From contig NZ_CP016279.1 of assembly GCF_001542625.1 (NCBI RefSeq), positions 7,564,001-7,628,000 on the forward strand: a stretch of DNA of 64,000 nucleotides. The letters are read 5' to 3'. Position 1 is the first letter of the stretch, and each line of letters opens with the position of its first letter. The notes under the pieces were generated by a model. That model made no database searches. It saw only the letters and a list, made by a program, of their open reading frames with translations, and had not been told where the DNA came from. The position numbers and the translations under genes were made by a program. This DNA is from Streptomyces griseochromogenes. Its GTDB lineage: Bacteria; Actinomycetota; Actinomycetes; Streptomycetales; Streptomycetaceae. Below, in pieces: positions 16,737-24,020 of the stretch.

Positions 16737-17285
16737 ATGTCGCGCCGGCTCGAAGAATCGCCCTACGCGTTCACCGTCCCGCCGCTGGAGGAAGCGGTAC
16801 CCGTCGCACGAAGCCGCGTTGCGCACCGCGCTGGAGAACTCGGGTTCTCCTTGGATTCCCCCTTGTGCGATGACCTGAGATTGCTGACGACGGAAGTGGT
16901 GACGAACTCGATCACGCACACGCAGGCCTCGTGTGTCGTGTGCGTGCGCTGGACCGGCAAGCGGCTACGCGTGGAAGTCACCGACGCTGATCCCGCGCTG
17001 GCGAGCTTGTCCCACGCCGAGCCCATGGTAGAGAGCGGACGCGGTCTGCTCCTCGTGGAGGCGTTGGCGGCAACGTGGGGTAGCCAGCCCTGCCCCGCGG
17101 GGAAGACGACATGGTTCGAGTTGGCGGTGCCGACTGTTGAGGAATCGTCCATGAATGCGACGATCTCGCATACTTTGGAGGGGGTCCACCAAGCGATCGG
17201 CAGCTCTGCCGAAGCCGCTCCCGCCGCGGCTGAGCCAGAGGTCATCGTGCACGCGCCAGCGAAGCTGGAACCTCAGGCTGCTTGA
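16737..17285 (+). CDS. RsbW-like ATP-binding protein (HATPase_c_2), anti-sigma-factor-type kinase fold
   Basis: 182 aa; ATG preceded by GAGAGG. The N box (LLTTEVVTNSITHT) and G1 box (VEVTDADPAL) with a glycine loop (VESGRGLLLVEALA) define the GHKL ATPase fold of RsbW/SpoIIAB-like proteins. Streptomyces carry dozens, often regulating sigma factors or acting with XRE partners. The C-terminal 50 residues are an Ala/Pro/Glu-rich tail beyond the domain. A plausible downstream TTG-start ORF (17282) is not convincing. Confidence 0.8.
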   Translation: MSRRLEESPYAFTVPPLEEAVPVARSRVAHRAGELGFSLDSPLCDDLRLLTTEVVTNSITHTQASCVVCVRWTGKRLRVEVTDADPALASLSHAEPMVESGRGLLLVEALAATWGSQPCPAGKTTWFELAVPTVEESSMNATISHTLEGVHQAIGSSAEAAPAAAEPEVIVHAPAKLEPQAA

Positions 17286-17423
17286 GTCCGACCGACCTGG
17301 TTGCTCGTCTCCGCACCGATGAGTCCCTGTGGTCGAAACGGGCACAGGATGCAACATTCAAGAGGGTGGTCGGTAGATCGAGCCCTCAGCGCGGCAGCCC
17401 CGATGTGGGCGGCCGTCCTCCTG

Positions 17424-17495
17424 ATCGAGGCGCTTCGGCCGGACCCGACCGGCGAGAATGGCACCTCATCTCACCGTCCGTCGTTGCTCGACAAG
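17424..17495 (+). repeat. 72-bp inverted duplication, copy 2 (orphan)
   Basis: This copy lies in the 320-nt stretch between the RsbW-like gene and the HTH gene, which otherwise holds no supported gene. It would encode LIEALRPDPTGENG, the counterpart of the fusion protein's C-terminus LIEALRQDRTGENG. No further aminotransferase sequence is recognisable upstream. It is probably the scar of a deleted or moved second copy of the fusion-trpS junction. Confidence 0.85.
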
Positions 17496-17607
17496 GCATG
17501 GGATTTACGTTGAGCCATCGACGGCGCTGCGGTGACGGGTGGGGATCTTGCATTCGCTGGAAGTATTCTGCTATCGCTCAGCCGGCACAGCAGAAGGGAA
17601 GGCCGTC

Positions 17608-18174
17608 GTGGCGAAGCCACTGATCGTGGGCCGCAAGGAGTTCGCGAAGATCTACAACGTGGCGCAGACGGCCGTCAGCGATTTGTGGGTGCCTCGGGGC
17701 CTGGTCTCCTACGAGGACGCCGCGATCGTTTCCGGCAAGCCGTTCTGGCCCGGTGGCCTGGCGGTGGACTTCGCGCTGCCCCCCGGCAGTCGCGGCCGGC
17801 AGTTGGACGAGACCTTGCTCACCGAGTTGGAGAAGGAACAGGGGGCTACGTCCCGTCCGAAGTCGAAGGGCGAGTTGCCGCCTCTCGTGGGCCTTCAGGA
17901 GTACGGTGCGCTCTTCGGGGTGACTCAGCAGGTCGTGGCGTCGGCTCGTCGGCGGGGCGGCGAGATGCTGCCGGCCGAGGACTACCTGCTCTCGGGGTCT
18001 CCCCTGTGGATGCTCTCGACGGTCCTCGACGCGGCGTCGGAGACCATGAAGCACAGCCGTAAGGGCACGTGGCAGTTGCAGGAGAAGGTCGTTGAGGCTC
18101 TCCGTGAAGGCCGGTACGACGGCCCGGGGTCGTCGATAGCGGCACGCGGCAATTACGGCGCGAAGAAGGGCTGA
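17608..18174 (+). CDS. DNA-binding-type protein with two HTH-like repeats
   Basis: 188 aa; GTG chosen because GGGAAGG lies upstream. Residues about 5-50 (VGRKEFAKIYNVAQTAVSDL...EDAAIVSGKPFW) and 92-138 (VGLQEYGALFGVTQQVVASA...EDYLLSGSPLW) are an internal duplication. Each unit has a helix-turn-helix pattern followed by a conserved 'E/D-x-SGxPxW' end. Such proteins are common on actinobacterial plasmids and phages. It probably binds DNA; target unknown. Confidence 0.55.
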   Translation: MAKPLIVGRKEFAKIYNVAQTAVSDLWVPRGLVSYEDAAIVSGKPFWPGGLAVDFALPPGSRGRQLDETLLTELEKEQGATSRPKSKGELPPLVGLQEYGALFGVTQQVVASARRRGGEMLPAEDYLLSGSPLWMLSTVLDAASETMKHSRKGTWQLQEKVVEALREGRYDGPGSSIAARGNYGAKKG

Positions 18175-18323
18175 CGCTAGGCCTCGCCAACTCACTCGCA
18201 GAAGCGTGGCGCTGAGCTGCTGCCTCTAGAGCCTGTCCGGTAGGTCGTGCCGTCTGCGCACCGTCCAGTCCGAGACACCTGCGGAGTTGGTGGACTATCC
18301 CCCCTTCGCCGCTCCGCGAAGTA

Positions 18324-18361
18324 CCACTGCCCAGGCCGCAGCTGGTAGGGCTGGGCAGTGG
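18324..18361. terminator. Bidirectional terminator between HTH gene and chaplin gene
   Basis: Perfect 11-bp inverted repeat (CCACTGCCCAG / CTGGGCAGTGG) with a 16-nt loop. It sits between the convergent 3' ends of the HTH gene and the chaplin gene. Confidence 0.7.
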
Positions 18362-18384
18362 TCCAGTAGGGCTGATCCGGTAAG

Positions 18385-18624
18385 TCAGCCGTCGAAGCCG
18401 TCGTTGGCGAAGGTCGGGTTCAGGGCACCAATCACATTGCCGCTGTTTCCTGTGGCGTTGACTGGCACATGGACTGGCGCCTGAACAAGGTTGCCGGCGC
18501 CGACGCCGGGAGAGTTCTCGGCCTTGCCGTCGGCGTCGGCTCCAGAGGCCATTGCAGATCCAGTACTGGTCAGCAGAGCAGCTGCGACCAGGCCGATCGT
18601 GACGATGACAGCGCGTGCACGCAT
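18385..18624 (-). CDS. Short chaplin lacking cysteines
   Basis: 79 aa; ATG preceded by AGGAGG. Residues 1-27 are a Sec signal peptide (VIVTIGLVAAALLTSTGSAMA). The mature part carries one chaplin repeat: NSPGVGAGNLVQAPVHVPVN (37-56) then NSGNVIGALNP (60-70). The two Cys that pair in most chaplins are Ala and Ser here, as in the Cys-free ChpE type. Chaplins assemble into amyloid-like surface films on aerial hyphae. It is an isolated copy in an accessory region beside phage genes. Confidence 0.85.
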   Translation of the reverse strand: MRARAVIVTIGLVAAALLTSTGSAMASGADADGKAENSPGVGAGNLVQAPVHVPVNATGNSGNVIGALNPTFANDGFDG

Positions 18625-18931
18625 GGTTCCTCCTGTGCTGTATGGGTCGCCCGGGTTCTGCACCGTCGGAGGATCCGAGAATCGCCCTTCACCCGAACGG
18701 GAGCGCAATCCCATTCCTCCGGGGCAGGTGGCCAGTGCTGTTGACGCGCTCACGTGCAGGTCAGCCGCCCGACCCATCGGACAGGCCCGAGCCCGGTGCA
18801 GTGGCGCGTCAGGCTGGAGCGGTTGGGCGCCGCGCCTGCGTGACGGTCGCTTCACTCGATCTCGCTGCTTAGACGGCAGGGAGTAGCCCGCACCCTGGCC
18901 GCTCACCGTTCGGTGCTGCGCGCTCCAGGAG

Positions 18932-18959
18932 TTGCCCCCCCGCATAAAGATAGTAGAAT
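18932..18959 (+). promoter_or_regulatory. Phage early promoter P1
   Basis: TTGCCC, 16 bp, TAGAAT within the shared string GATAGTAGAATAAT. First of seven copies; it opens the early region ahead of the 19041 gene. The 416 nt between the chaplin start and the 19041 start contain no other supported gene. Confidence 0.8.
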
Positions 18960-19007
18960 AATTACAACCGGGAGGGGGTGTTCGGTGCAGGCAGACTCGT
19001 GGCGCAA

Positions 19008-19026
19008 AATAGGCTGCGATACATCG
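19008..19026 (+). repeat. 19-nt motif A, copy 1
   Basis: AATAGGCTGCGATACATCG, lying between P1 and the first early gene. It matches 22721-22739 at 17 of 19 positions. Confidence 0.6.
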
Positions 19027-19040
19027 AAAGAGGAGGGGGC

Positions 19041-19382
19041 ATGGCCTCAGTGCAGCTCGAACTGCCCATCGCAGCCATCCGCCAGCCGGATCACCCGGCG
19101 GGCAAGCTGAGCATCCAGGAGCGATTCGAGGCGTTCCATCAGCTCAACCCTTGGATCCTCCGACACCTGGAGGCTCTTACCGCCGACTGCGTCGAGCGCG
19201 GTCTCACGCGGATCGGCATCGGGATGCTGTTCGAGGTTCTGCGCTGGCAGTACGGGATCGCCACACAGGGCGAACCCTGGAAGCTCAACAACGACTTCCG
19301 GTCCCGCTACGTGCGACTCCTGCTTGAACTGCACCCCGAGTGGTCTTCCCTGTTCGAGACGCGGAAGATCCACACGGTCTAG
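19041..19382 (+). CDS. Small early phage protein, unknown function
   Basis: 113 aa; ATG with GAGGAGGGGG upstream. Mixed alpha/beta composition, no signal or membrane segment. Features include a helix near FEAFHQLNPWILRHLEAL and the segment LTRIGIGMLFEVLRWQ, followed by NNDFRSRYVRLLLELHPEW. The whole sequence recalls small proteins beside phage DNA-processing genes. It precedes the RecA-fold ATPase and may be a partner. No catalytic motif is evident. Confidence 0.75.
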   Translation: MASVQLELPIAAIRQPDHPAGKLSIQERFEAFHQLNPWILRHLEALTADCVERGLTRIGIGMLFEVLRWQYGIATQGEPWKLNNDFRSRYVRLLLELHPEWSSLFETRKIHTV

Positions 19383-19383
19383 T

Positions 19384-19402
19384 AATAGGTCAGTGCCCAT
19401 CA
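19384..19402 (+). repeat. 19-nt motif B, copy 1
   Basis: AATAGGTCAGTGCCCATCA, immediately after the stop of the 19041 gene. It matches 23005-23023 at 16 of 19 positions and shares its first six bases and the CATC core with motif A. Confidence 0.6.
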
Positions 19403-19421
19403 ATCATCTCTGGAGATGTCT

Positions 19422-20525
19422 GTGTCCACCATGACTGCGCCACGCCTGCGCACCCGGAAGCCGACTGGCATCGTGCCGTGGCCGAAGATCCTCATCGAAG
19501 GCGAGGAGAAGGCCGGCAAGTCCTGGCTCGCCGCCCAGTTCACCGGCTCCAAGCCGACCGGGCAGGCGTACTGGCTGGAACTCGGCGAGGACACAGCGGA
19601 CGAGTACGCGAGCGTGCCTGGCGCGGACTACCTGTTGATCGAGCACAACGGTACCTACCGCGACATCCTCGGCCAGATCGAAGCAGTACATGCGGAGGCG
19701 AAGCGGGCTGCGGCCGCGAAGGAGCCGCCTGTCGTCCTGGTGGTCGACTCGATCTCGCTGTTGTGGCGCATGTTGGTGAACTGGACGCACGAGCGTGCCC
19801 GGCGCTCCCCGCAGGGGCAGCGCAAACTGCGGCAGGACCCGGACGCCGAGATCAAGCCGACGATGAACCTGTGGAATGACGCCTACGAGCGGTGGGCGAA
19901 CGTGATGTACCTGGTGCGTACGATGCCGGGCATCGTGGTCTTGCTCGCCCGGGGCAAAGAGGTCGCCGCCGTGGACGGCAACGGTGACCCAATCCCGAAC
20001 ACGAAGGACTGGCGGGTGGAGGGGCACAAGTCCCTCGCCTACGACGCCACAGTGTGGGTACGTCTGCGGCGCGGCCAGGATCCGCAGGTCATCGGGGCGC
20101 GGTCGCTGAAGTTCGAAGTACCGCGGGACGGCAAGCCGATGGCGCTGCCGGACTTCAACATCGAGCAGTTGGTGTTCGGCCTGATGGGATGCTCGGTGCA
20201 CACCCAGCCGAGGGTTACTCCTGAGCTCACCGGCGACCTGGCGCAGCGATGGCTGCCGAAGGTCCAGAACGCGGCCAAGGGCGGTCTGGATGAGCTGAAG
20301 AAGCTGTGGACGGAGGCCAGCGCGGACGAGGAGCTGTCCCGTGAGGAGATCCGCGTGGTGCGGGCAGCAATCGAACGGCAGGCTGCAGAGCTGAAGAACC
20401 CTGAGCAGCTCAGCGACCCGACCGGGGATGCGGCACGGTTGCGCGCCGCGGCCGCTGAGCAGGATGCCGCGGCCGAAGACGTGCTCGAAGAGCCACGCCT
20501 CGACGACGAGTTCGCTGCCGCCTGA
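19422..20525 (+). CDS. RecA-fold ATPase, Sak4-like phage recombination protein
   Basis: 367 aa. GTG 19422 is preferred over ATG 19416 because GGAG lies 6 nt upstream of it. Walker A is GEEKAGKS (27-34), and Walker B is VVLVVDSISLLW ending at Asp109. The ATPase core spans about 1-230; the C-terminal 130 residues are helical and acidic. Phage ATPases of this size paired with a RecB/Cas4-type nuclease act in single-strand annealing or recombination-dependent replication. It is followed by that nuclease here. The Sak4 assignment is by motif layout and context. Confidence 0.75.
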   Translation: MSTMTAPRLRTRKPTGIVPWPKILIEGEEKAGKSWLAAQFTGSKPTGQAYWLELGEDTADEYASVPGADYLLIEHNGTYRDILGQIEAVHAEAKRAAAAKEPPVVLVVDSISLLWRMLVNWTHERARRSPQGQRKLRQDPDAEIKPTMNLWNDAYERWANVMYLVRTMPGIVVLLARGKEVAAVDGNGDPIPNTKDWRVEGHKSLAYDATVWVRLRRGQDPQVIGARSLKFEVPRDGKPMALPDFNIEQLVFGLMGCSVHTQPRVTPELTGDLAQRWLPKVQNAAKGGLDELKKLWTEASADEELSREEIRVVRAAIERQAAELKNPEQLSDPTGDAARLRAAAAEQDAAAEDVLEEPRLDDEFAAA

Positions 20526-20544
20526 CCGTCCTCTCGCCTTCTGA

Positions 20545-20583
20545 TGCCGGGGCCTGCCTCACGCACGCCCGCGGGCCCCGGCA
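20545..20583 (+). terminator. Hairpin between ATPase and nuclease genes
   Basis: Perfect 10-bp inverted repeat (TGCCGGGGCC / GGCCCCGGCA) with a 19-nt loop. There is no U-run, and it lies just before the nuclease SD, so it may be an attenuator or mRNA processing/stability element rather than a full terminator. Confidence 0.5.
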
Positions 20584-20602
20584 TGCCCTTTTGGAGTTCA
20601 CT

Positions 20603-21748
20603 GTGACCACGCAATCCTTTGCCCCGCCGGCTCCGGTGTCGATCTGGGGCGCAGCTCAAGCCGCTGACGCCCGCCGCCCCCGCTCCCGTCAGACGCAACT
20701 CGGCGCATCGGACACCATCTGCTCGCGCAGAGCCGGATACATCCTGCACGGTGCCGAGCGCACCCACAGCCCGGACATGCGGGCGGCCATCCTCGGCACC
20801 TACATCCATCAGGGCCTGCTGGAAGATGCGCGTCGCGAGTACGGGTGGCTGGTGGAGCGCACCGTCACCGACGAGGTGCTGCGCGGCCATGTCGATGTCG
20901 TTCAGCTCGACGCGGTGACAGCGGCACGGCTGCCGAAGCGGCACCGCCCAGTCGAGCCCGCCGACGTGGTGACGGTTGAGGACGTGAAGACGAAGTCGGG
21001 CAGGGTCTGGGATCGTGTGGTGCGGTATGGGCCGACACCGGCTGAGATGCGGCAGGTCATGCTGTACGCGGACCTGCTGCGGAGGGTCGGGTTCGCCGAC
21101 ATACCGGGGCAGCGGTACCTGCACCGGCTGGGTCGGTTGGACGTTAAGCGGGTGCGGTTCCGGTTCGTGTGCCGCGACACCGGCGACGAGCATCTCCAGG
21201 AGTTCGATTTCGACCCCTGGCTGGCGGCTGAGGCTCGCTGGTGGGTGGATCGCGTGCTGGATGCGGCCACGCCGGAGGAACTGCCACGCGATCACGACGG
21301 GCCTGGGCTGTCGGTGATCTGCGACAACTGCCCCTTCCGGGATGCGTGCTGGCCGGATGTGCCTCCGGGGAGGCCTGCGCAGACGATCCTCATCCAAGAT
21401 GACGCCGACCGCGCCCAGGCTCTTGCCGACTATGTGCGTGGTCACGAGCTGTACCGGGAGGGCAAGCGGTTGAAGGAGCTGGCCCGGGCGAAGCTCGATG
21501 ACTCACCCGAGGGCGACTACGGGGCGAATCACCTTGGTTGGAGCGGCGGCAATCCCAAGGAGGAGCCGGACGTCGTCGCCATGGTCGAGCGGTTCGAGGA
21601 CGCCGACCTGGTCGTGCCGATGGTGCCGGACATGAAGGCGATGGTGGAGATTCTGCGCCGAGCCGGCATGACCGTGCCCATGCGAAAGGCCGCTGGGCAG
21701 AAGACGCCCCGCTCCATCAAGGTCAGCCCCGCCCGCACGCCCGTCTGA
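20603..21748 (+). CDS. Cas4/RecB-like PD-(D/E)XK nuclease
   Basis: 381 aa; GTG 20603 has TGGAG 6 nt upstream. Nuclease motifs: GTYIHQG (His69), LRGHVDVV (Asp98), VEDVKTKS (Asp127, Lys129), EMRQVMLYADLL (Gln151). Cys40 plus CDNCPFRDAC (Cys240, 243, 249) make the four-Cys set expected for an Fe-S cluster in Cas4/AddB-type nucleases. It probably resects DNA for the neighbouring ATPase in phage recombination. There are no CRISPR genes nearby, so a CRISPR role is unlikely. Confidence 0.8.
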   Translation: MTTQSFAPPAPVSIWGAAQAADARRPRSRQTQLGASDTICSRRAGYILHGAERTHSPDMRAAILGTYIHQGLLEDARREYGWLVERTVTDEVLRGHVDVVQLDAVTAARLPKRHRPVEPADVVTVEDVKTKSGRVWDRVVRYGPTPAEMRQVMLYADLLRRVGFADIPGQRYLHRLGRLDVKRVRFRFVCRDTGDEHLQEFDFDPWLAAEARWWVDRVLDAATPEELPRDHDGPGLSVICDNCPFRDACWPDVPPGRPAQTILIQDDADRAQALADYVRGHELYREGKRLKELARAKLDDSPEGDYGANHLGWSGGNPKEEPDVVAMVERFEDADLVVPMVPDMKAMVEILRRAGMTVPMRKAAGQKTPRSIKVSPARTPV

Positions 21749-21836
21749 CCGGCCAGTGGCCGCACCGCACACAGTGCGGGGCCCTCTCCCGCGCTGCCGC
21801 TATTCATCTCTTCGTTCTGCCTTGGAGGCCTTCTCC

Positions 21837-22751
21837 GTGACCATCCTGCGTCGCCACCTCAGCACCGGCTTCACGGTGCTGCCGACGACCACCCTCGAGG
21901 ACTCGAGGCTGTCGTTCCGCGCGCGGGGCATCCTCGCGTTCCTCGTCGCAAAGCCGGACTCGTGGAGGGTACGCGCGGAGTCGATCGCGGCAGCCGGGAA
22001 GGAGGGCGTTGAGGCGGTCAAGACGGCGCTTCGGGAGCTGAAGGATCACGGCTACTACCGGGTGGTGACCGAGCGGCTCAAGGACGGGACGCTGAGGCGG
22101 ATCACAGAGGTGTACGACACAGCACAGGAGTGGGCGGCCAAGGAGTACCGCGCACTGGAGCGTCGGCGGGTGGCGCGCAAGCGGAAGCAGCAGGCTGCTG
22201 CGGACGCCGACGTCCAGGCCGGGCCTGGGGCGGCCGTCTCGGGGCCAGAGGGGCCTGAAGCCGAGGGGGCAGTCGGCGGGACCGACAGCGGGTTTTCGGG
22301 CGTCGGTTTTCCGGATGGCGGTTCACCGGACGGCGGATCCTCGGGCGATCTAGTTAGTACCCAGAGCCAATATCCAGAGGAGAACCCCCCTACCCCCACA
22401 GCTGGCGCTGCGGGGGCGTGCGAAGCTGCGCCGTCATCAACTGCGGAGCCGGGTTCGTGTCCAGCGCATCCGGATGGGCAGGGTCCTTCGTGCCGTGGGT
22501 GCGGTACGAGTCCTCGGCAGCTGCGAGAGCAGCAGGAACGGGCACAGAGGGAGGAGTTCAAGGCCCGGGAGCGGGCGGCGAACGAGCGGGTGCTGGAGCA
22601 GGTGCGGCGCAAGCCCGGTAGGGAGGGTCTGTCGGAGGTGGCGCGAGCGCAGTTGGAAGCGATGCGCAGTACGGGCCGGGCGGCCGTCGAGCGGAGGCGG
22701 GAGGTACAGTCATCTCGACAAATAGGTTGCGATCCATCGCCGCGAGGGTAA
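21837..22751 (+). CDS. Phage replication-type winged-helix protein with long disordered tail
   Basis: 304 aa; GTG with GGAGG 8 nt upstream. Residues 1-85 fit the helix-turn-helix domain of DnaD/Rep-like phage proteins (LSFRARGILAFLVAKPDSWRVRAESIA...AVKTALRELKDHGYYR). The middle is Gly/Ser/Pro-rich and probably disordered; the C-terminus is a charged helix with a possible CPAHPDGQGPSCRGC zinc knuckle. It likely initiates replication or loads helicase, although no helicase gene is visible nearby. Motif A copy 2 overlaps its last codons. Confidence 0.65.
   Translation: MTILRRHLSTGFTVLPTTTLEDSRLSFRARGILAFLVAKPDSWRVRAESIAAAGKEGVEAVKTALRELKDHGYYRVVTERLKDGTLRRITEVYDTAQEWAAKEYRALERRRVARKRKQQAAADADVQAGPGAAVSGPEGPEAEGAVGGTDSGFSGVGFPDGGSPDGGSSGDLVSTQSQYPEENPPTPTAGAAGACEAAPSSTAEPGSCPAHPDGQGPSCRGCGTSPRQLREQQERAQREEFKARERAANERVLEQVRRKPGREGLSEVARAQLEAMRSTGRAAVERRREVQSSRQIGCDPSPRG
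22721..22739 (+). repeat. 19-nt motif A, copy 2
   Basis: AATAGGTTGCGATCCATCG, inside the 3' end of the winged-helix gene and 27 nt upstream of P2. Confidence 0.6.
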
Positions 22752-22765
22752 GCAGGACGCCCAAC

Positions 22766-22793
22766 TTGCCACCCTCACCTGTGATAGTAGAAT
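22766..22793 (+). promoter_or_regulatory. Phage early promoter P2
   Basis: TTGCCA, 16 bp, TAGAAT in GATAGTAGAATAAT. It drives the group starting near 22.9-23.0 kb. The leader could fold through GCAAAGC / GGCTTGC. Confidence 0.8.
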
Positions 22794-22886
22794 AATGCAA
22801 AGCTGGGAAGGCTTGCAGACTACACCTTGGAGATCACCGTGATTGCCGGCTCCATCTACTGCGGACCCACCTTCCTGGTCTAGTCG

Positions 22887-22979
22887 ATGGCTTGCCGGGT
22901 TCTCAACTCCATCGTGCGTCAGCTTGAGGATCAGGTGGACGAGGTGTCCGACAGGCGCCTGACGCTTGCGCAGAAGTAG
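22887..22979 (+). CDS. Possible 30-aa peptide
   Basis: ATG to TAG encodes a charged, helix-prone peptide (ending DRRLTLAQK). An even shorter GTG ORF (22839-22883, 14 codons) with GGAG 6 nt upstream ends 3 nt before it, so the two could be a leader-peptide pair behind P2. This is weakly supported; no homologue can be claimed. Confidence 0.3.
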   Translation: MACRVLNSIVRQLEDQVDEVSDRRLTLAQK

Positions 22980-23004
22980 CTTTACATCGGTGCACACTCT
23001 TCAA

Positions 23005-23023
23005 AATAGGTCAGTGTGCATCG
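23005..23023 (+). repeat. 19-nt motif B, copy 2
   Basis: AATAGGTCAGTGTGCATCG, upstream of the 23046 gene. As at the first site, A precedes B, here by 284 nt (376 nt at the first pair). Confidence 0.6.
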
Positions 23024-23045
23024 TCCGAGTCAGATGGGATTCGTC

Positions 23046-23474
23046 ATGTTCGATGCGACCGCTGAAGTGGCCGCAGTCCGCTCCACCTACGGACCGGAGG
23101 AAGAGCGGGCGCTCGCCGTGTACGGCGACGTGGTCGCCGCGTTCGACGCGGCCGGCCTGCCCGCGTATGTGGAGACGCGCGGCGGCCTGGCGATCTGCGC
23201 CTACGCCCCGGACGGCGCGATGCTGGTGGTGGCGTGCCAGGACTTCCTGCCTCTGAACCGCGTCATGGTCACCGGCTGGCACCTCGCGCACGTCCCGGAG
23301 GACGGGCCGAGCCCGAAGTGGCGGTGCATCGTCCACGACACAGTGCCCGACGATCTGTGCTGCGACGAGCCCGGCGCCCTTCGCCTCAGGCCGCTCGTCG
23401 ACGCCGCGAAGGCACACCTCGCCGCCTGCGACCACACCCGGGAGGCGGCTACGGCGGCAGGCGGTGCCTCGTGA
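23046..23474 (+). CDS. Phage protein of unknown function
   Basis: 142 aa from ATG 23046 (MFDATAEV); longer GTG or ATG starts at 23016 and 23037 are possible. It has an alpha/beta pattern, with strands such as MLVVACQDFL and VMVTGWHLAHV, then WRCIVHDTVPDDLCCDEPG. Three Cys near the end might bind metal, but there is no clear motif. Its stop overlaps the next GTG (GTGA), so the two are cotranslated. Confidence 0.7.
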   Translation: MFDATAEVAAVRSTYGPEEERALAVYGDVVAAFDAAGLPAYVETRGGLAICAYAPDGAMLVVACQDFLPLNRVMVTGWHLAHVPEDGPSPKWRCIVHDTVPDDLCCDEPGALRLRPLVDAAKAHLAACDHTREAATAAGGAS

Positions 23475-23989
23475 ACCTCACCGATGACGACGTCACGATG
23501 GCCGTGCGCGACTTCTTCACCCCGGCCACGCTGAAGGAGTTCGTCGATCTGCCGGATCACCTGGCGCGCCTGCGGTGGGGCACACGGCAGTTCGAAGAGG
23601 ATGACCGACCGCGCACTGTGCGCCGGCTGGAGGGTGAGCCGGACGCCGGAAGTCTGACCCGGTGGTCGCCGTCGCCGAGCGGGTTCGTCTACGAGGTCGA
23701 GGCACCAGCCGGTATCCGGTCCGGGCTGGTGATGTGGCACGACGTGCACACCGCCATCGAGAGGCGTCTGACGCCGGTGCGCTACGGCACGCTGTGCGAG
23801 GCAGTCGAGGCGATCGCCGCTCACGATGCCGCCTACATCCCGTGTCCCGTCCCGTTCCGGACTCCGGAGATTTGGGAGGCCGCCTTTCACCGCGCGTGGG
23901 CGCGGCAGTCCTCCGAGTTGGCGCTGCGCGCCTCCGCCGCCCTGGACGCAATCTGCCCGGCCGCGGTCGCGCAGCCCGCGCTGTTCTGA
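23471..23989 (+). CDS. Phage protein of unknown function
   Basis: 172 aa, starting by GTGA overlap with the previous gene. The N-terminus is acidic and mostly helical, with MAVRDFFTPATLKEFVDLP, and a beta-rich middle contains GFVYEVEAPAGIRSGLVMWHD. There is no recognisable catalytic signature, signal or membrane segment. Coupling to the 142-aa gene suggests a joint function. Confidence 0.7.
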   Translation: MNLTDDDVTMAVRDFFTPATLKEFVDLPDHLARLRWGTRQFEEDDRPRTVRRLEGEPDAGSLTRWSPSPSGFVYEVEAPAGIRSGLVMWHDVHTAIERRLTPVRYGTLCEAVEAIAAHDAAYIPCPVPFRTPEIWEAAFHRAWARQSSELALRASAALDAICPAAVAQPALF

Positions 23990-24020
23990 TTCTGCTCAAT
24001 CCGCAAGAAGGTCTCGCCTG

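Noticed and set aside
17282..17623. TTG-start 113-aa open frame after the RsbW-like gene
   Set aside because: It overlaps the preceding stop but has no family-like segment and runs across the inverted duplication; composition looks non-coding.
18215..18260. Insertion-sequence end suggested by GAGCCTGTCCGGTAGGTC
   Set aside because: A single terminus-like string without a partner inverted repeat or transposase nearby is not enough.
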